DNA from: Dasypus novemcinctus
Taxonomy: Eukaryota; Chordata; Mammalia; Cingulata; Dasypodidae
Direction: 5' to 3'
Length of the DNA: 64,000 bases
Assembly: GCF_030445035.2 (NCBI RefSeq)
Contig: NC_080698.1
Location: 3,975,501 to 4,039,500 of the forward strand
Shown here: in pieces, positions 12,266 through 22,435 of the stretch
Numbering within the stretch: position 1 is the first letter of the stretch
Layout: the number at the start of each line of letters is the position of its first letter
Made by a program: the position numbers and the translations under genes
The notes under the pieces: generated by a model
The model's database searches: none
What the model was told of the DNA's origin: nothing
The model's input: only the letters and a program-made list of their open reading frames with translations

Positions 12266-12885
12266 CGTGGCAGTTTGAAATTATGTTATGAATCCCCAAA
12301 AGAGAAATATTATGTTTTAAACCAATCCATTCTTGAGGGTGTGGCTGGATTACCTCAGTGGACCGTGATTCATGTTGAGTCTCCACCCTCTTGCTGGGTC
12401 TGATGTAAAAGGAGACAGAGACACAGACCGAGGAAAAAGGGAGCCGGCATACTGGATGCTGCAGAGAGAGAGAAGTGCTTAAGGACGAAGACCCCAAGAG
12501 GCTGGGCCCATGGAGCAGCTCAAGAGGAGACCAGCCCTGCTTTATGCTGGATAGCTTACAGGTGAACTTGGGAAAAGAACAGAACAACTGAGATTGATAT
12601 GACATTGGAGGCCTGGAAAGAGACAAGCCCTCTGCCTGGTTGCTCACAGCAGAGCTGAAAGAGCCGGTAGCTTCTGGAGGGGAAGGCAGGGACCTCTGCA
12701 GAGATTGGGGGCCATCTTGCTTCACCATGTGGCAACAATGCCAAGAGCAACAGAGGCTGACTTTGGTACCTTGAGTTGGACTTTTCATAGCCTTGGGACT
12801 GTAAACTTTTACCCCAAATAAATACCCTTTATAAAAGGCAGCACATTCCTGGTACTTTGCATTGGCACTTTGGCCAACTAAAACA
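12266..12885 (+). mobile_element. Solo LTR, near full length, with perfect 5-bp TSD
   Basis: Begins CGTGGCAGTTTGAAATTATG and ends GGCCAACTAAAACA. Exact CCCAC duplications flank it at 12261-12265 and 12886-12890. An AATAAA signal lies at 12817-12822 about 60 bases before the 3' end, as in a U3-R-U5 layout. The core GCCATCTTGCTTCACCATGTGG is shared with the other four copies of the family. No gag, pol or env flanks it, so it is a solo LTR. The 249-residue minus frame across it is not a gene. Confidence 0.85.
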
Positions 12886-12890
12886 CCCAC

Positions 12891-14365
12891 TAAGGCAATA
12901 ATTATACCATTCTATGTAATTTTAAGATTATTTTCCCAATCACATTGGATTTACTTGCTCTGTGAATTTAAAATTCACTTATCAAATGGGGAGATGGCAT
13001 ATCAATGAGAGATTTGGTTTGGATGTGAAATTTAGAGCTATAAGAACCCTGAGTAATTTTTCCCATGATTCTGCTGTTCTGACTCTTATTGTATATTTAC
13101 TCTGTCAGTAGGGGAACCAATATTTTAGGAAATGAACTGCCTATCTCCTGGTTAGAGTGAGATTCTGTAGTTCTCACCTAATCGTCATTTGATTGAATTT
13201 AACTAATTTATTTATTGCTTCATTCTATGATGAGTTAATATTCTTCCTGCTTTATTTATAAATATTTAAATAGCATCTTGTGGCATTCTGCACACCTCTC
13301 AGGACTGCCTGACTGTGTGGTCAAGTCCAGTAAAACAGATAAATTACCTGAGACACAGACAGGCTCCTGTAGATAAGGTGTTCAGCCAAGATTTGACCTC
13401 AGGGCGTTTGACACCAAGGTTCATGTCTTTATACTGGGTTTCCAAGCAATGTCTAACCTGCTGGTTTATCTTGTCTCAACAAAGTCTCTACTAATGCTCA
13501 GAATTTAGGAAGTATGTTTTTTATTCAAAACATAACATGATTCAAAAATAATTTTGAACCATTCGGTACAACTTGGTAAGGATGGTTCTGATTGATAAAC
13601 GTGACTCCCTGTGGCCAGGGAGTACATCTCACTAGATGCACTAGTGAGCCCCTTATTCTTTGGCCAGGTTTTAGGGAAGTAAATCAAATGTGAGGCAGGA
13701 GCCCTGTGTTTATGTAACAGCCTTGGGATAGGAGGGGCCATTGAGAAGCAGTTGTGCTCTGTTGGAACTGTAAGAGGAAGCACTGTAAAATATGCGACAT
13801 GGTCTTAAACAGGGCAGTGACAGGTGGAGTGACATTCCTCCCGTTAAGACATCAGCTGGAGGCCTGACCTCACTTCTGCCTCTCTCTCTAGGATGGGATA
13901 AATGGAGACAGGGAAGAGTCAACTTGCCAAGGGCCACATCCCTCCCTAAAGGAAACATTTCTGGACTGTAAAGAGCCTTTAGACTTGGGATGAGGGTGAG
14001 AGGGTGGCTAGGCAATAGAAGCCAATTCTATTTTAAGTTTTGTCAACGACTCGTCTTCCTCTTCCTTTTTAAAGAGTTGAACATTAATTTGGTTAACCAC
14101 ATGGTTGGGGTATATAGAATTAGAAGAGGGTGTTTGAAATTACTCATGATAGCCCATAATATAATTCTTCTAGAGGATCGAGAAGGGCTTCATTACAGAG
14201 ATGATTTGGAACTGAGCCCCTGAAAAAGGCTAAGACACGCTGAAGCTGGAAGGAAGCATTTCCAAGCCAAAGAAAATAGTGCCCTTAGGAAATAAGGTTT
14301 GCAAGGCAGGTTGAGCCCTAATGTCAAAGGGCTTTGGGTGCCAAACTAAGTAGAGTAGAATTGTT
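12891..14365. other. Unassigned intergenic sequence, possible old L2 trace
   Basis: Mostly unrecognised. Around 14190-14300 the text GAACTGAGCCCCTGAAAAAGG followed by GGAAGGAAGCATTTCCA weakly resembles an antisense L2 3' region. I see no exon. Confidence 0.35.
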
Positions 14366-16290
14366 CCCTTTTTAAAAAATTAATGAGTGCTTTTTATTGG
14401 GAAAGGTAAAAGTACATAAAACATATTCCCCAGGTAAGAAAAAGAGCATTGCCAGCACCCTGGAGACCCCCACCTGCTTCTTCCTAATCATAACCCTTTC
14501 CCTCTCCCCAAATGGTCCTCATTATCCTGATTTTTATGACAATCACTTCTTTGCATTTTTTAAGGTATTTAACCACATCATATATATCAAAACACCTTAA
14601 TTTACTTTATCTCTTTTTGAACTTTCTAGAAACGGCATCATGCAGTGTATATTTTTGTGTTTTGCCCCAGCTCAATATTACATTTTTAGGCTTCATTTAT
14701 GTTTCACCAGCTGTAATTTATTATCTTTCATTTCAATTTACACTCTCCTCAGCAGTTGATGAGAATTCCTGTTGCTCTACATTCTTTCCAAAACTCATTA
14801 TTACCATCCTTGTTAATTTTAGACATTCTGATGGGTGTATAATGGATCTCATTATGGTTTTAATTTGCATTCCTCTAATATAAATTTTTCTTTATCATGT
14901 TCTGTAGTTTGTGAATACTGTCTTAAAGACCTTGTGATGAGTTTATTCTAGTTACTTGATATTTCTGATGCTGTTATAAGTGGTACTGTGGTAGGCAGAG
15001 TCATGCCTCACCTTTTCCATATGTTGCTATATTTGACTTTCTAATATTTTATCCAGAAATTTCTGTGCAAAATAAAGCTCAAGTAGTATAAAAACCAATA
15101 TTTTATCTAGGATTTTGGCATCCATGTTCATGAATGAGTTTGGATTGTAAATTTTCTTTCTTACACTGTTCTCATCAGGTATTGCTATCAAGTTTGTGAT
15201 AGCCCCATATTGTAAGTTGGGAGAATAAACCTTTTTCTTCTATTCTCTGGAAGACTTTGTACGAGACTGACATTGTGTCTTCCATATTTATTTGGTAGAA
15301 AATCCACTGAAGGACTCTGGGCCTGGAGGTTTATTTTTAGGACAATTTTGATTACAGATTCAGTCTATCTAATAAGATTATTTCAGATTTTCTTGTTTTT
15401 ATTTCAAGTTGTATTTTCTTGAAATATTTCTCATTTCCTGTTAAAATTTCAAAATTTCTCGCAAAAGTTCATCATAAGATCTACTTTCTCTTTATTGGTT
15501 GCAGGACATGTACTGATCTCTTTTGTATTCATGGTAGAGGTTACTTAGGGCCTCTTATTTTTTCATTTTTCTCCGTCAGTCTCATTAATGGTTTACCAAT
15601 TCTATTAGTCTTTTCAAAGGATCAACTTTTCACTTTAATCTTCTTTATTGGGTGCTTGTTTTCTGTTTTACTAATTTCTGCTCTCATCTTGTGCTATTGT
15701 TTTTTTTCTACCTTTCTTATTTTCTTTTTCTGAAAGCTTTTCTAATTGCTCAGCTCATTACTTTTCTAACTTTTTATTTTTTTAAATATGAATTTAGGCT
15801 AGAAATTTCCTTGTATGCACTACTTCTATCTGATCCCTCAAATTCTGTTTTCTTCATTTTCATTCAGTTCGAAATACTTTCTAATTTCTATTATGATATA
15901 TTCTCTGACACAAGGTTTATTTTAAAGTACATTCCTTAATTACCAAACACATGAGGATTTTCGAATTACCTTCTGTTACTGATTTCTAGATTAGGTGGAT
16001 AGTGGTCAAAGAATATACTCTGTATGATTTCAGTCCTTTGAAATATGTTGAGATTGATTAATGGATGTTCAACTCTGGGAAATGTTCCATACTTTAAAAG
16101 AATATGTGTTTTGCAATTGTTGGGCACATCATTCTCCATAGATCCATTAGGCCCACTTAATTTTTTTTTGTATTCTTCAAATTTTTTATACCTTGGCTAT
16201 TTTTTGTCTGTTTGTTCTGTCCGTTATTGAGAGATCTTTTAAATCTCCTTCTGTGCTTCTGGACTTTTCCATTTTCCCTTGTTTGCTTCA
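14366..16290 (-). mobile_element. Old antisense L1 (L1M-type)
   Basis: Reads as the reverse complement of L1 ORF2. Examples are GGTGTATAATGGATCTCATT near 14833, TTTTAGGACAATTTTGATTACAGATTCA near 15338, CTCATTAATGGTTTACCAATTCTATT near 15581 and GTTGAGATTGATTAATGGATG near 16048. The high T content and absence of long minus frames show it is decayed. The plus-strand ORFs of 95-123 residues here are antisense by-products. Confidence 0.8.
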
Positions 16291-16600
16291 TCAACTTTGA
16301 GGCTGCATTCTCAGGTATGCATTGGGGGACTGATGGCCTGAGCAGACCCCACGCCGCTGTCCGTGGTTCTGAAACACATGTTCTCTCCCTTTTCTCTTAA
16401 CGGGGCAGTGGTGCATCTGACTCTCACAGGGATTCTGGGAAAGGAGAAAGAGAAACAGAGAAGGGGCCAGGGAGGCATAGCTGTGGGCTTGCTGTAGAGG
16501 AAAAAGAGAGGATATTGTTTGACGTATCCTAATACTCCCAGATGCTTAGGAATTATTTACTTATTTTTTCTAGAACTGTTTGGCTCCCCCCCCCCCCCCA
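16291..16600. other. Unassigned sequence ending in a poly-C tract
   Basis: No feature was recognised except an uninterrupted run of about 15 C at 16585-16599. Confidence 0.4.
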
Positions 16601-17085
16601 TCCCTCCTCACCGTACCTCCACATGCTATGCTTATGCACACGGGCCTTTTGTGTCCTTCACACGCAACAGAAGGGGCAGCTTCCTGCCCGGCTTCTGTGC
16701 TGGAGTAGGGCTTCTTTGCTTGTGTTCCGAAGTCGAGAAATGACCCTGCTCTGCCCCGTGGCCAACATCCTGTTCTCTGAACTAGAATGCCTTCCCCATC
16801 ACATTGCACCACTGATGAGCTACCCTCAGGTCCTAGCTGGCTCAAGAGTCCTGTACATTTAGCTCAACACTCCAGACTGGTTTGATTCTTCCTCCTTCAG
16901 GCGTCAAGAGCAGCCTGCTCACTCCTTTCGCATAGCTCTGGTCAAATTCACGTCCACAATTGTCTCCCCATTAACCCTGTGGGCAGAGGACTGTGTTCTG
17001 GCTGTCTTTGTCACACCAGTCCCATACACAGTTCTTGGCATATAAGAGGTACATAAATGTTGAACCAAGGAGTGAGCGAGTAAAA
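16600..17085 (+). mobile_element. LINE L2, 3' end
   Basis: Degenerate L2 order: TAGAATGCCTTCCCCATCAC, CTCAGGTCCTAGCTGGCTCA and GGCAGAGGACTGTGTTC, then ACAGTTCTTGGCATATAAGAGGTACATAAATGTTG, the L2 3' hallmark resembling CAGTGCCTGGCACATAGTAGG. No coding potential is retained. Confidence 0.65.
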
Positions 17086-17134
17086 TGATTTCTGCAATCA
17101 GCAGAGACAGTAGTTATTGGGGTGGTTCACTCAC

Positions 17135-17330
17135 TGATGCAATAGTTCACCCAACAAACATTTATTAAATGCATTTTCTATGCCGTGTCATGATACATGC
17201 TAAGATTACATCTGTGAATAAGACAATCATGGCATCGAATTGTTCAGAAAAATCCAGAAGAAAATAGGCATCCATGTATGGTAAAGGCAAGAACTGTGGC
17301 AAGAAACCTAATTTCATGAATCACATTGAT
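17135..17330 (-). mobile_element. LINE L2 3' end, antisense
   Basis: CCCAACAAACATTTATTAAATGCATTTTCTATGCCGTG, followed by GATACATGCTAAGATTACATCTGTGAATAAGACA, reads as the reverse complement of an L2 3' end. It lies tail to tail with the sense L2 ending near 17085. Confidence 0.6.
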
Positions 17331-17930
17331 AGGTGAGTAACCAGGAACGCAGTGGCTTTGTTCAAGCTAAGGTTGGTAAAGTGCCTGTGGCAACAGGCGG
17401 TTGAATTAGAGCCTGGCTATGAAGTTAGGAGGCCCCAGAGGCGCGGTGGGACCAGAGGCACAGGTCCTCTTGGCGACTGTTGAATCGCCTGTCTCGTTGC
17501 CCTGAGTTGATCTTAGCTCCTTCTTCGTCCTGCTGAAGCCAGGACATTAACTGAGGAGCGAGGAAAAACCCAAGGCGGAATCTAAGCATGGGACACCTTT
17601 CACAGGGTACGCTGGCCGCACGGTGGTGCTGTTTGCTTCTTCAAGTCCTCGTCTTGCCCCCTTGATTCTGGGGCCAGTCTGGGCGGGTCAAATCCTGCCT
17701 GCCAACCTTGAAGATCAGTGCATTGCTTCTTATATCTTCACTGTCCTTGACTGGTGAGAGAATTCAGGACACCCTAGAAAAAGCGACTGGCAGTAGGAGG
17801 CCGGCTGAGCTGGCGCTGCTTTCACCCCTTCTCTAGGACGTTGTTTGAGCCCAGGAGGAAGGTAAGAGCGTTACCTAGAGCTCGCCATGAGCAAGGCCTT
17901 GCGAGCATGGAAGGAAATGGGGCTCCTCCT
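17331..17930. other. Unassigned intergenic sequence
   Basis: Moderately GC-rich with no recognised exon or repeat. Confidence 0.4.
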
Positions 17931-17934
17931 AACA

Positions 17935-18070
17935 GACTTCATGAGGCAGACATCACCCCAGTTTTAGACATAAGGAAATGGAGACAGGAGAGGGTACATA
18001 ATTTGTACAAGGTCACACCACCAGAGGTTGTGAAACTCAGTTGCAAACCCAAGTCTAACTATTGTATCTC
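17935..18070 (+). mobile_element. MIR SINE
   Basis: Contains the sense MIR core: AGACATAAGGAAATGGAGACA, then TTGTACAAGGTCACACCACCAG and CAAACCCAAGTCTAACT. This corresponds to the conserved AGATGAGGAAACTGAGGC / AAGGTCACACAGC blocks. Confidence 0.75.
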
Positions 18071-18519
18071 CACAGTTCCAAGTTCTCTTTCTTCATGTGA
18101 CTCCCGCAGCCTTTATAACTTACTTCGGTGGATGATATTCCTGATAGTATGGTTCATTTTTCCAAAGTGTCAGCAACTTGAAATTAATGAAGGAGGGTCC
18201 TTTTATTGACACAGCAAGGTCGGGATATTTTGCTTTGTGAAAGAAGCAAGCTTGAGAGTAGTGAGGTAGCCGTCAGCCGAGGGGGACAGAGAGGCTGCTG
18301 CCTCACCGCCAGATCAAGACGGTGCCACTGGCTCCTCCTGCCTCCTACCGGCTGCCCCAAGGGTAACCGTGTGTGCCTCCTGCCATCCTGTGCTGGTGTC
18401 GTCCATCCTAGACCTAGTTAGAAGGGAAATCATTCAGTACGCGCTCACGCCTCGCTGCTTCCACCAGCATTGTCCATGAGATTTCCCCATGTGGGTGCCT
18501 GTAGCAGAGGCTTTTAAAA
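18071..18519. other. Unassigned intergenic sequence
   Basis: No feature was recognised. Short open frames have no domain signal. Confidence 0.4.
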
Positions 18520-19740
18520 ACAGCTGTGTACTATTTCATTGACTAAATACACCACTGGTTGATGGATATTTTGGTTGTTCCCAGCTTGGGGCTATTTGAA
18601 AATGTCTGTGAACATTCTTATTTATTTATTTATTTATTTATTTCTCTCCCCCCCACCCCCACCCCGGTTGTCTGCTCTCTGTGTCTATTTGCTGCATCTT
18701 CTTTGTCCGCTTCTGTTGTGAGCGGCACTGGAATCTGTGTTTTTGTTGTTGTTGTGTCAGCTCTGTGTGTGTGTGGAACCATTCCTGGGCAGGCTGCACT
18801 TTCTTTCGCTCTGGGCGGCTCTCCTTACGGGGCGCACTCCTTGGGCGTGGGGCTCCCCTACGCGGGGGACACCCCTGTGTGGCATGGCACTCCTTGCGCG
18901 CATCAGCACTGCGCACGGGCCAGCTCCACACGGGTCAAGGAGGCCCGGGGTTTGAACCGCGGACCTCCCATGTGGTAGGCGGACGCCCTAACCACTGGGC
19001 CAAGTCCGCTTCCCTGTGGGCATTCTTTTACCCCTCTTTTGGTTGACATGTTCACTCATAGCTCTTGGATACATATATGGGAGTGGAACTGGGGTGGGCA
19101 CATATTTACCTTTAGTAGATTCTGTCTAAGATTTAATAAGTAGCTGTAATGATTTATGCTGCAACAATGTAATGAGAGCCTTAATTATTCCACGTTCCCC
19201 TCCTCGGTCTTTTTAACATTAGCTATTCTGGTGGGGATAGAGTGTTTGCTTATTGTGGTTTTGGTTTACATTTCCTTAATGATTAATAATATTGAGTACC
19301 ACAATGTATACTTATTGGTCATTTGGATATTCTTTTTGTGAAATGCCTGTCCAAGTCTTTGGCCCAGTGTTTTTTCATGGCTTTATGTTTTTCTTATGAT
19401 TTGGAGTTCTTTATATGTTCTAAGTACAAATCCTTTTTCAGCTATACATATTATACACATCCCAGTCTGTGGCATAAAGATACTTTCTTATATTTTTTCT
19501 AAAGATTTCATTGTTTTATCTTTCATGTTTAGGGCTATAATTCATCTCTGATTATTTTTCATTTATGGTTCAAGGTGGGGGGGGGTCAAGATTTTTTTTT
19601 TTTACTGGTCCATCACCATTTATTGAAGAGAGTCTTTTTTCTCCACTGAATTGCAGGAGCACTTTTCTTTTAAGTCAGGTGGCTATGTATGTGCTGGCCT
19701 GTTTCTGGGCTCATTATTTCTTTGGTCTTATCCATCTTGT
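18520..19740 (-). mobile_element. Antisense L1 ORF2 3' region, split by a DAS-SINE
   Basis: The text matches an antisense L1 3' half: GGTTGATGGATATTTTGGTTG before the SINE, then GCTATTCTGGTGGGGATAGAG and ATTGTGGTTTTGGTTTACATTTCC near 19225-19275. AGTTCTTTATATGTTCTAAG follows near 19407. It is decayed. Confidence 0.75.
18619..19013 (-). mobile_element. DAS-SINE, full length, antisense
   Basis: Complete antisense copy: a (TTTA)n tail at the left, CCCCGGTTGTCTGCTCTCTGTG, a body, then the tRNA-Ala-like head. The head contains an inverted box B (GGTTTGAACCGCGGACC) and ends CCAAGTCCGCTTCCC. Flanks TGTGAACATTCTT (18606-18618) and TGTGGGCATTCTT (19014-19026) form a 13-base duplication with two differences. 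The 139-residue plus frame through it is a by-product. Confidence 0.93.
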
Positions 19741-19835
19741 GCCAGTATCTTTCTCTCTCTCTCTCTTTCTGTCTCTTTCTTCTTAACTTCCTCCCTCCCT
19801 CCCTTCCTTTCTTTCTTTCTTTCTTTTTTTTTTTA
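19740..19835. repeat. Pyrimidine-rich simple repeat
   Basis: CT, CCCT and CTTT repeats (TCTCTCTC, CCTCCCTCCCTCCC, TTTCTTTCTTTC) run into poly-T at the start of the L1 tail. This is probably an expanded antisense poly-A/GA tail. Confidence 0.85.
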
Positions 19836-19897
19836 TTAGAGAAGTTGCATGTTTACAGAAAAATCATGCAGAAAATACAGAGTTCCCATATACCCCC

Positions 19898-20354
19898 TGT
19901 ATTAATCAGGGCTCTCTAGGGAAACAGAATCAATAAGAGATATCTGTCAATAGTGTGCAATTCTATAAGAGTCTCTCACACAGCCGTGGGGATGCACGAG
20001 TCCAGGCTCCGCAGGCAGGTGCAACTAGGGGCCGCAGTGAAAGTCCAGTGAAGGTTCTTGACGAGTTCTGGGAGAGGGTGACTGTCCAAAAATGAGCTGG
20101 GAAATTCTCTCAGTGCTGGAATCACTTCCCCTTTTAAGACATTCAGCTGATTGGGTGAAGCATCACTCATTGCTGATGGCAATCTCCCTGACTGATGTAA
20201 TTGTAGTCAGCTATCTATGATTTACCACTGCAGTAAAGTCTATGGTGACCGAAGTCCATAAATGCCCTTGCATTACAGTTAGCCCAGTGCTTGCTTCACC
20301 AAACAACTGGGCACAATTACCTGGCCGAGTTGACACAATAGCCTAACCATCACA
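19898..20354 (-). mobile_element. ERVL-type solo LTR (MLT2-like), antisense
   Basis: Begins TGTATTAATCAGGGCTCTCT and ends GCCTAACCATCACA. Internal blocks GACATTCAGCTGATTGGGTGAAGC and CCAAACAACTGGGCACAATTACCTGGCCGAGTTGACACAAT follow the mammalian MLT2/ERVL LTR in reverse orientation. Flanks CCCCC and GCCCC are compatible with a 5-bp duplication. No internal retroviral sequence is present. Confidence 0.8.
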
Positions 20355-20427
20355 GCCCCTCCCCCCCCATTATGAGTCCCTTGCCTTAATGTAGTACATT
20401 TGTTACAATTAATGAAGGAATATTATT

Positions 20428-21245
20428 TTTTTTTTTTCATTTCTTTTTAAACTTTATTTTGTACATTTAGTAATTGAAAATATAATTAAAAACAAAAAGA
20501 AAGTTGAATAAACACATACATTTCTCAATTGAAGGTTCTGTATACACATAAATTTTTTGTTCTCTCGTTTCCTTTTGTCAAATGTGCCAAAAGGAAGCTG
20601 ATCCAGCTGCCAGTGGGATCCTCAGAAGTCCTTTCTGCAGCCGGGTTCCAGCCCCTCCTGCTGCAGCTGGAGTCCTGACTCCTCCAGAAACGCTGAAGGG
20701 GTCTCCACCCCCCTCAACCCCATTCTTCCCAAGAATTAATAAAAAGTGAACAGAGACTGTTTAAAATGTGTCTTTGGTCAGTGGGAGCAGATCAGCTCTG
20801 GAGGAGGGGGAGGGGCGGAACTCCCAGGCCGGCGGGCCCTGGAACCTGCCGGTCAGACGGGCCCTGGCACTGGACCCGGCGTGGGGGCTGGACTGGATCA
20901 AGGGCTCTCACTTTCCTAGCCCCTTCCTCTGCTCTCATCAAGCCCCCCCCCCCCCCCCAGCAGGGGCCTTCTCCAGAGCTGGGACGGCTCAGGTCCCACT
21001 GCTGATATGCCCTCGTGGTTCCCAGAGGCTGCCTTGCAGGCTGTGTGGCGCCTGCAGGTCTGAGTGGCCGTGCGGTGGCGGTGCGGGACCATGTTTCCCG
21101 CCAAGGGCTCCTCTGCGCGCCCGGCCTGCGCCCAGCTTCCTGACTCTCCCTCGATCCCAGACCCCTCACACCAAACCCTCCCGGCCCTTCATTCAGCCCA
21201 CCCCCACCCCGGCCCTGGAATTCTTCCCTGGTGCTCCTGGAATAC
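20428..21245 (-). pseudogene. Retrocopy of an unidentified mRNA 3' end, with 18-bp TSD
   Basis: The 818-bp block is flanked by identical TAATGAAGGAATATTATT at 20410-20427 and 21246-21263. It starts with poly-T, and about 25 bases in an inverted AATAAA (TTTATT) is correctly placed as a minus-strand polyadenylation signal. These are hallmarks of L1-mediated retroposition. The transcript half next to the poly-A is AT-rich and UTR-like. The other half is GC-rich, with a 125-residue minus frame (20792-21169) that I cannot match to a family. The source gene is unknown. It could be a 5'-truncated processed pseudogene or a mobilised non-coding RNA. Confidence 0.8.
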
Positions 21246-21475
21246 TAATGAAGGAATATTATTATAATTGTACTATTAACTGTAGTTCATGGTTTACATT
21301 AGGGTTCACTCTTTTGTGCAGTCCTATGGTTTAAAAAAAATGTATTCTAGTAACATATATACAATCTAAAATTTCTCCTTTTAACCACATTCAAATAATT
21401 TGGTGCTACTTATTATATTCACAATGTTGTGCTACCATCACTGTCATCCATTACCAAAACACACTTTCTTAATTA

Positions 21476-22435
21476 CCATCACTTTATAATAAATCTTGAT
21501 ATTGCAGATTATCTAAATTTGTTATTCTTCAATATTATCTTATGTATTCTAGGTCATTTTCATTTTGATCTAAAATTTTGGAATCAGCTTTTCAATTTTA
21601 TTTTATTTTATTTTATTTTTTTTTTAAAGATTTATTTTTATTTATTTAATTCCCCTCCCCTCCCCCGGTTGTCTGTTTTCTGTGTCCTTTTGCTGCGTCC
21701 TGTTTCTTTGTCCGCCTCTGCTGTCGTCAGGGGCACGGGAAGTGTGGGCGGCGCCATTCCTCGGCAGGCTGCTCCCTTCTTGGCGCTGGGCGGCTCTCCT
21801 TATGGGTGCACTCCTTGCGCGTGGGGCTCCCCTACACGGGGGACACCCTGCGTGGCACGGCACTCCTTGCGCGCATCAGCACTGCGCATGGGCCAGCTCC
21901 ACACGGGTCAAGGAGGCCCAGAGTTTGAACCGCGGACCTCCCATGTGGTAGACGGACGCCCTAACCACTGGGCCAAAGTCCGTTTCCCCAGCTTTTCAAT
22001 TTTAATGTAAGAAACTCACTAGGATTGAATTTATAGATCAGGTTGAAAGAGAACAAGGAGAACACTGCTGTTCATGATGGTTTTTAAATTTAATGTATTT
22101 TATTTGCCTATATGCTAAGATTTGCATCTATAATTCTGAGAGATAATGACCTATAATTTTTCCTCCTTGTAATGTTATTGTTAAGTATTGGTATCAGGGC
22201 CTCATCAAATTAATCGGGAAGTATCCCCTCTTTATTCTTTGAAAAACTATGTCTCAAAAAATTCCTTTTTGGGAATTCTCTTTGTGGGAAGGCTTGTAAT
22301 TATGAACTCAATTTCTTTAGCCCTATTCAAATTCTGTTTATTACTGTGGCACTTTTGGTAATTTTTTTTCAAAGAATTTGTCCATTTCATCTAAGGTGCC
22401 AAATTTACAGACTGGAGTTGTTCACAATACCCTCT
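21476..22435 (-). mobile_element. Antisense L1 ORF2 fragment, split by a DAS-SINE
   Basis: ATTCTAGGTCATTTTCATTTTGATC and TTGGAATCAGCTTTTCAATTTTA before the SINE, and ACTAGGATTGAATTTATAGATCAGGTTG after it, read as antisense L1 ORF2. Later text (AAATTTACAGACTGGAGTTGTTCACAATA) continues the pattern. Decayed. Confidence 0.7.
21601..21988 (-). mobile_element. DAS-SINE, full length, with perfect 16-bp TSD
   Basis: Exact CAGCTTTTCAATTTTA repeats lie at 21585-21600 and 21989-22004. The copy is antisense: T-rich tail, CCCCGGTTGTCTGTTTTCTGTG, then the head with GTTTGAACCGCGGACCTCCC and CCAAAGTCCGTTTCCC. The perfect duplication suggests a fairly young insertion. Open frames through it on both strands are not genes. 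Confidence 0.95.

Larger units (their letters stand above)
19836..21475 (-). mobile_element. L1 3' tail, antisense, host of an LTR and an mRNA retrocopy
   Basis: TTTTATTAGAGAAGTTGCATG starts the tail. It resumes after the LTR (TAGTACATTTGTTACAATTAATG) and after the retrocopy (TATAATTGTACTATTAACTGTAG through CCATCACTGTCATCCATTACC). The same tail text occurs at 22440-22900, 24831-25357 and 36804-37096. At 22436-24083 it is joined directly to ORF2, which identifies it as L1. Confidence 0.8.

Noticed and set aside
12141-12890. 249-residue minus frame
   Set aside because: It runs antisense through a solo LTR and the end of an L2 copy.
18559-19046. Several overlapping plus frames of 70-140 residues, with near-identical peptides also at 21429-22010, 24104-24652, 32207-32531 and 35862-36472
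   Set aside because: All lie in DAS-SINE copies. The recurring GAHSL / GLPYAGDTP strings are the translated SINE body, not a gene family.
20792-21169. 125-residue minus frame in the retrocopy as an intact gene
   Set aside because: The region is a retroposed mRNA 3' part without evidence for a promoter. The frame crosses poly-C/G runs and I cannot match it to a family.
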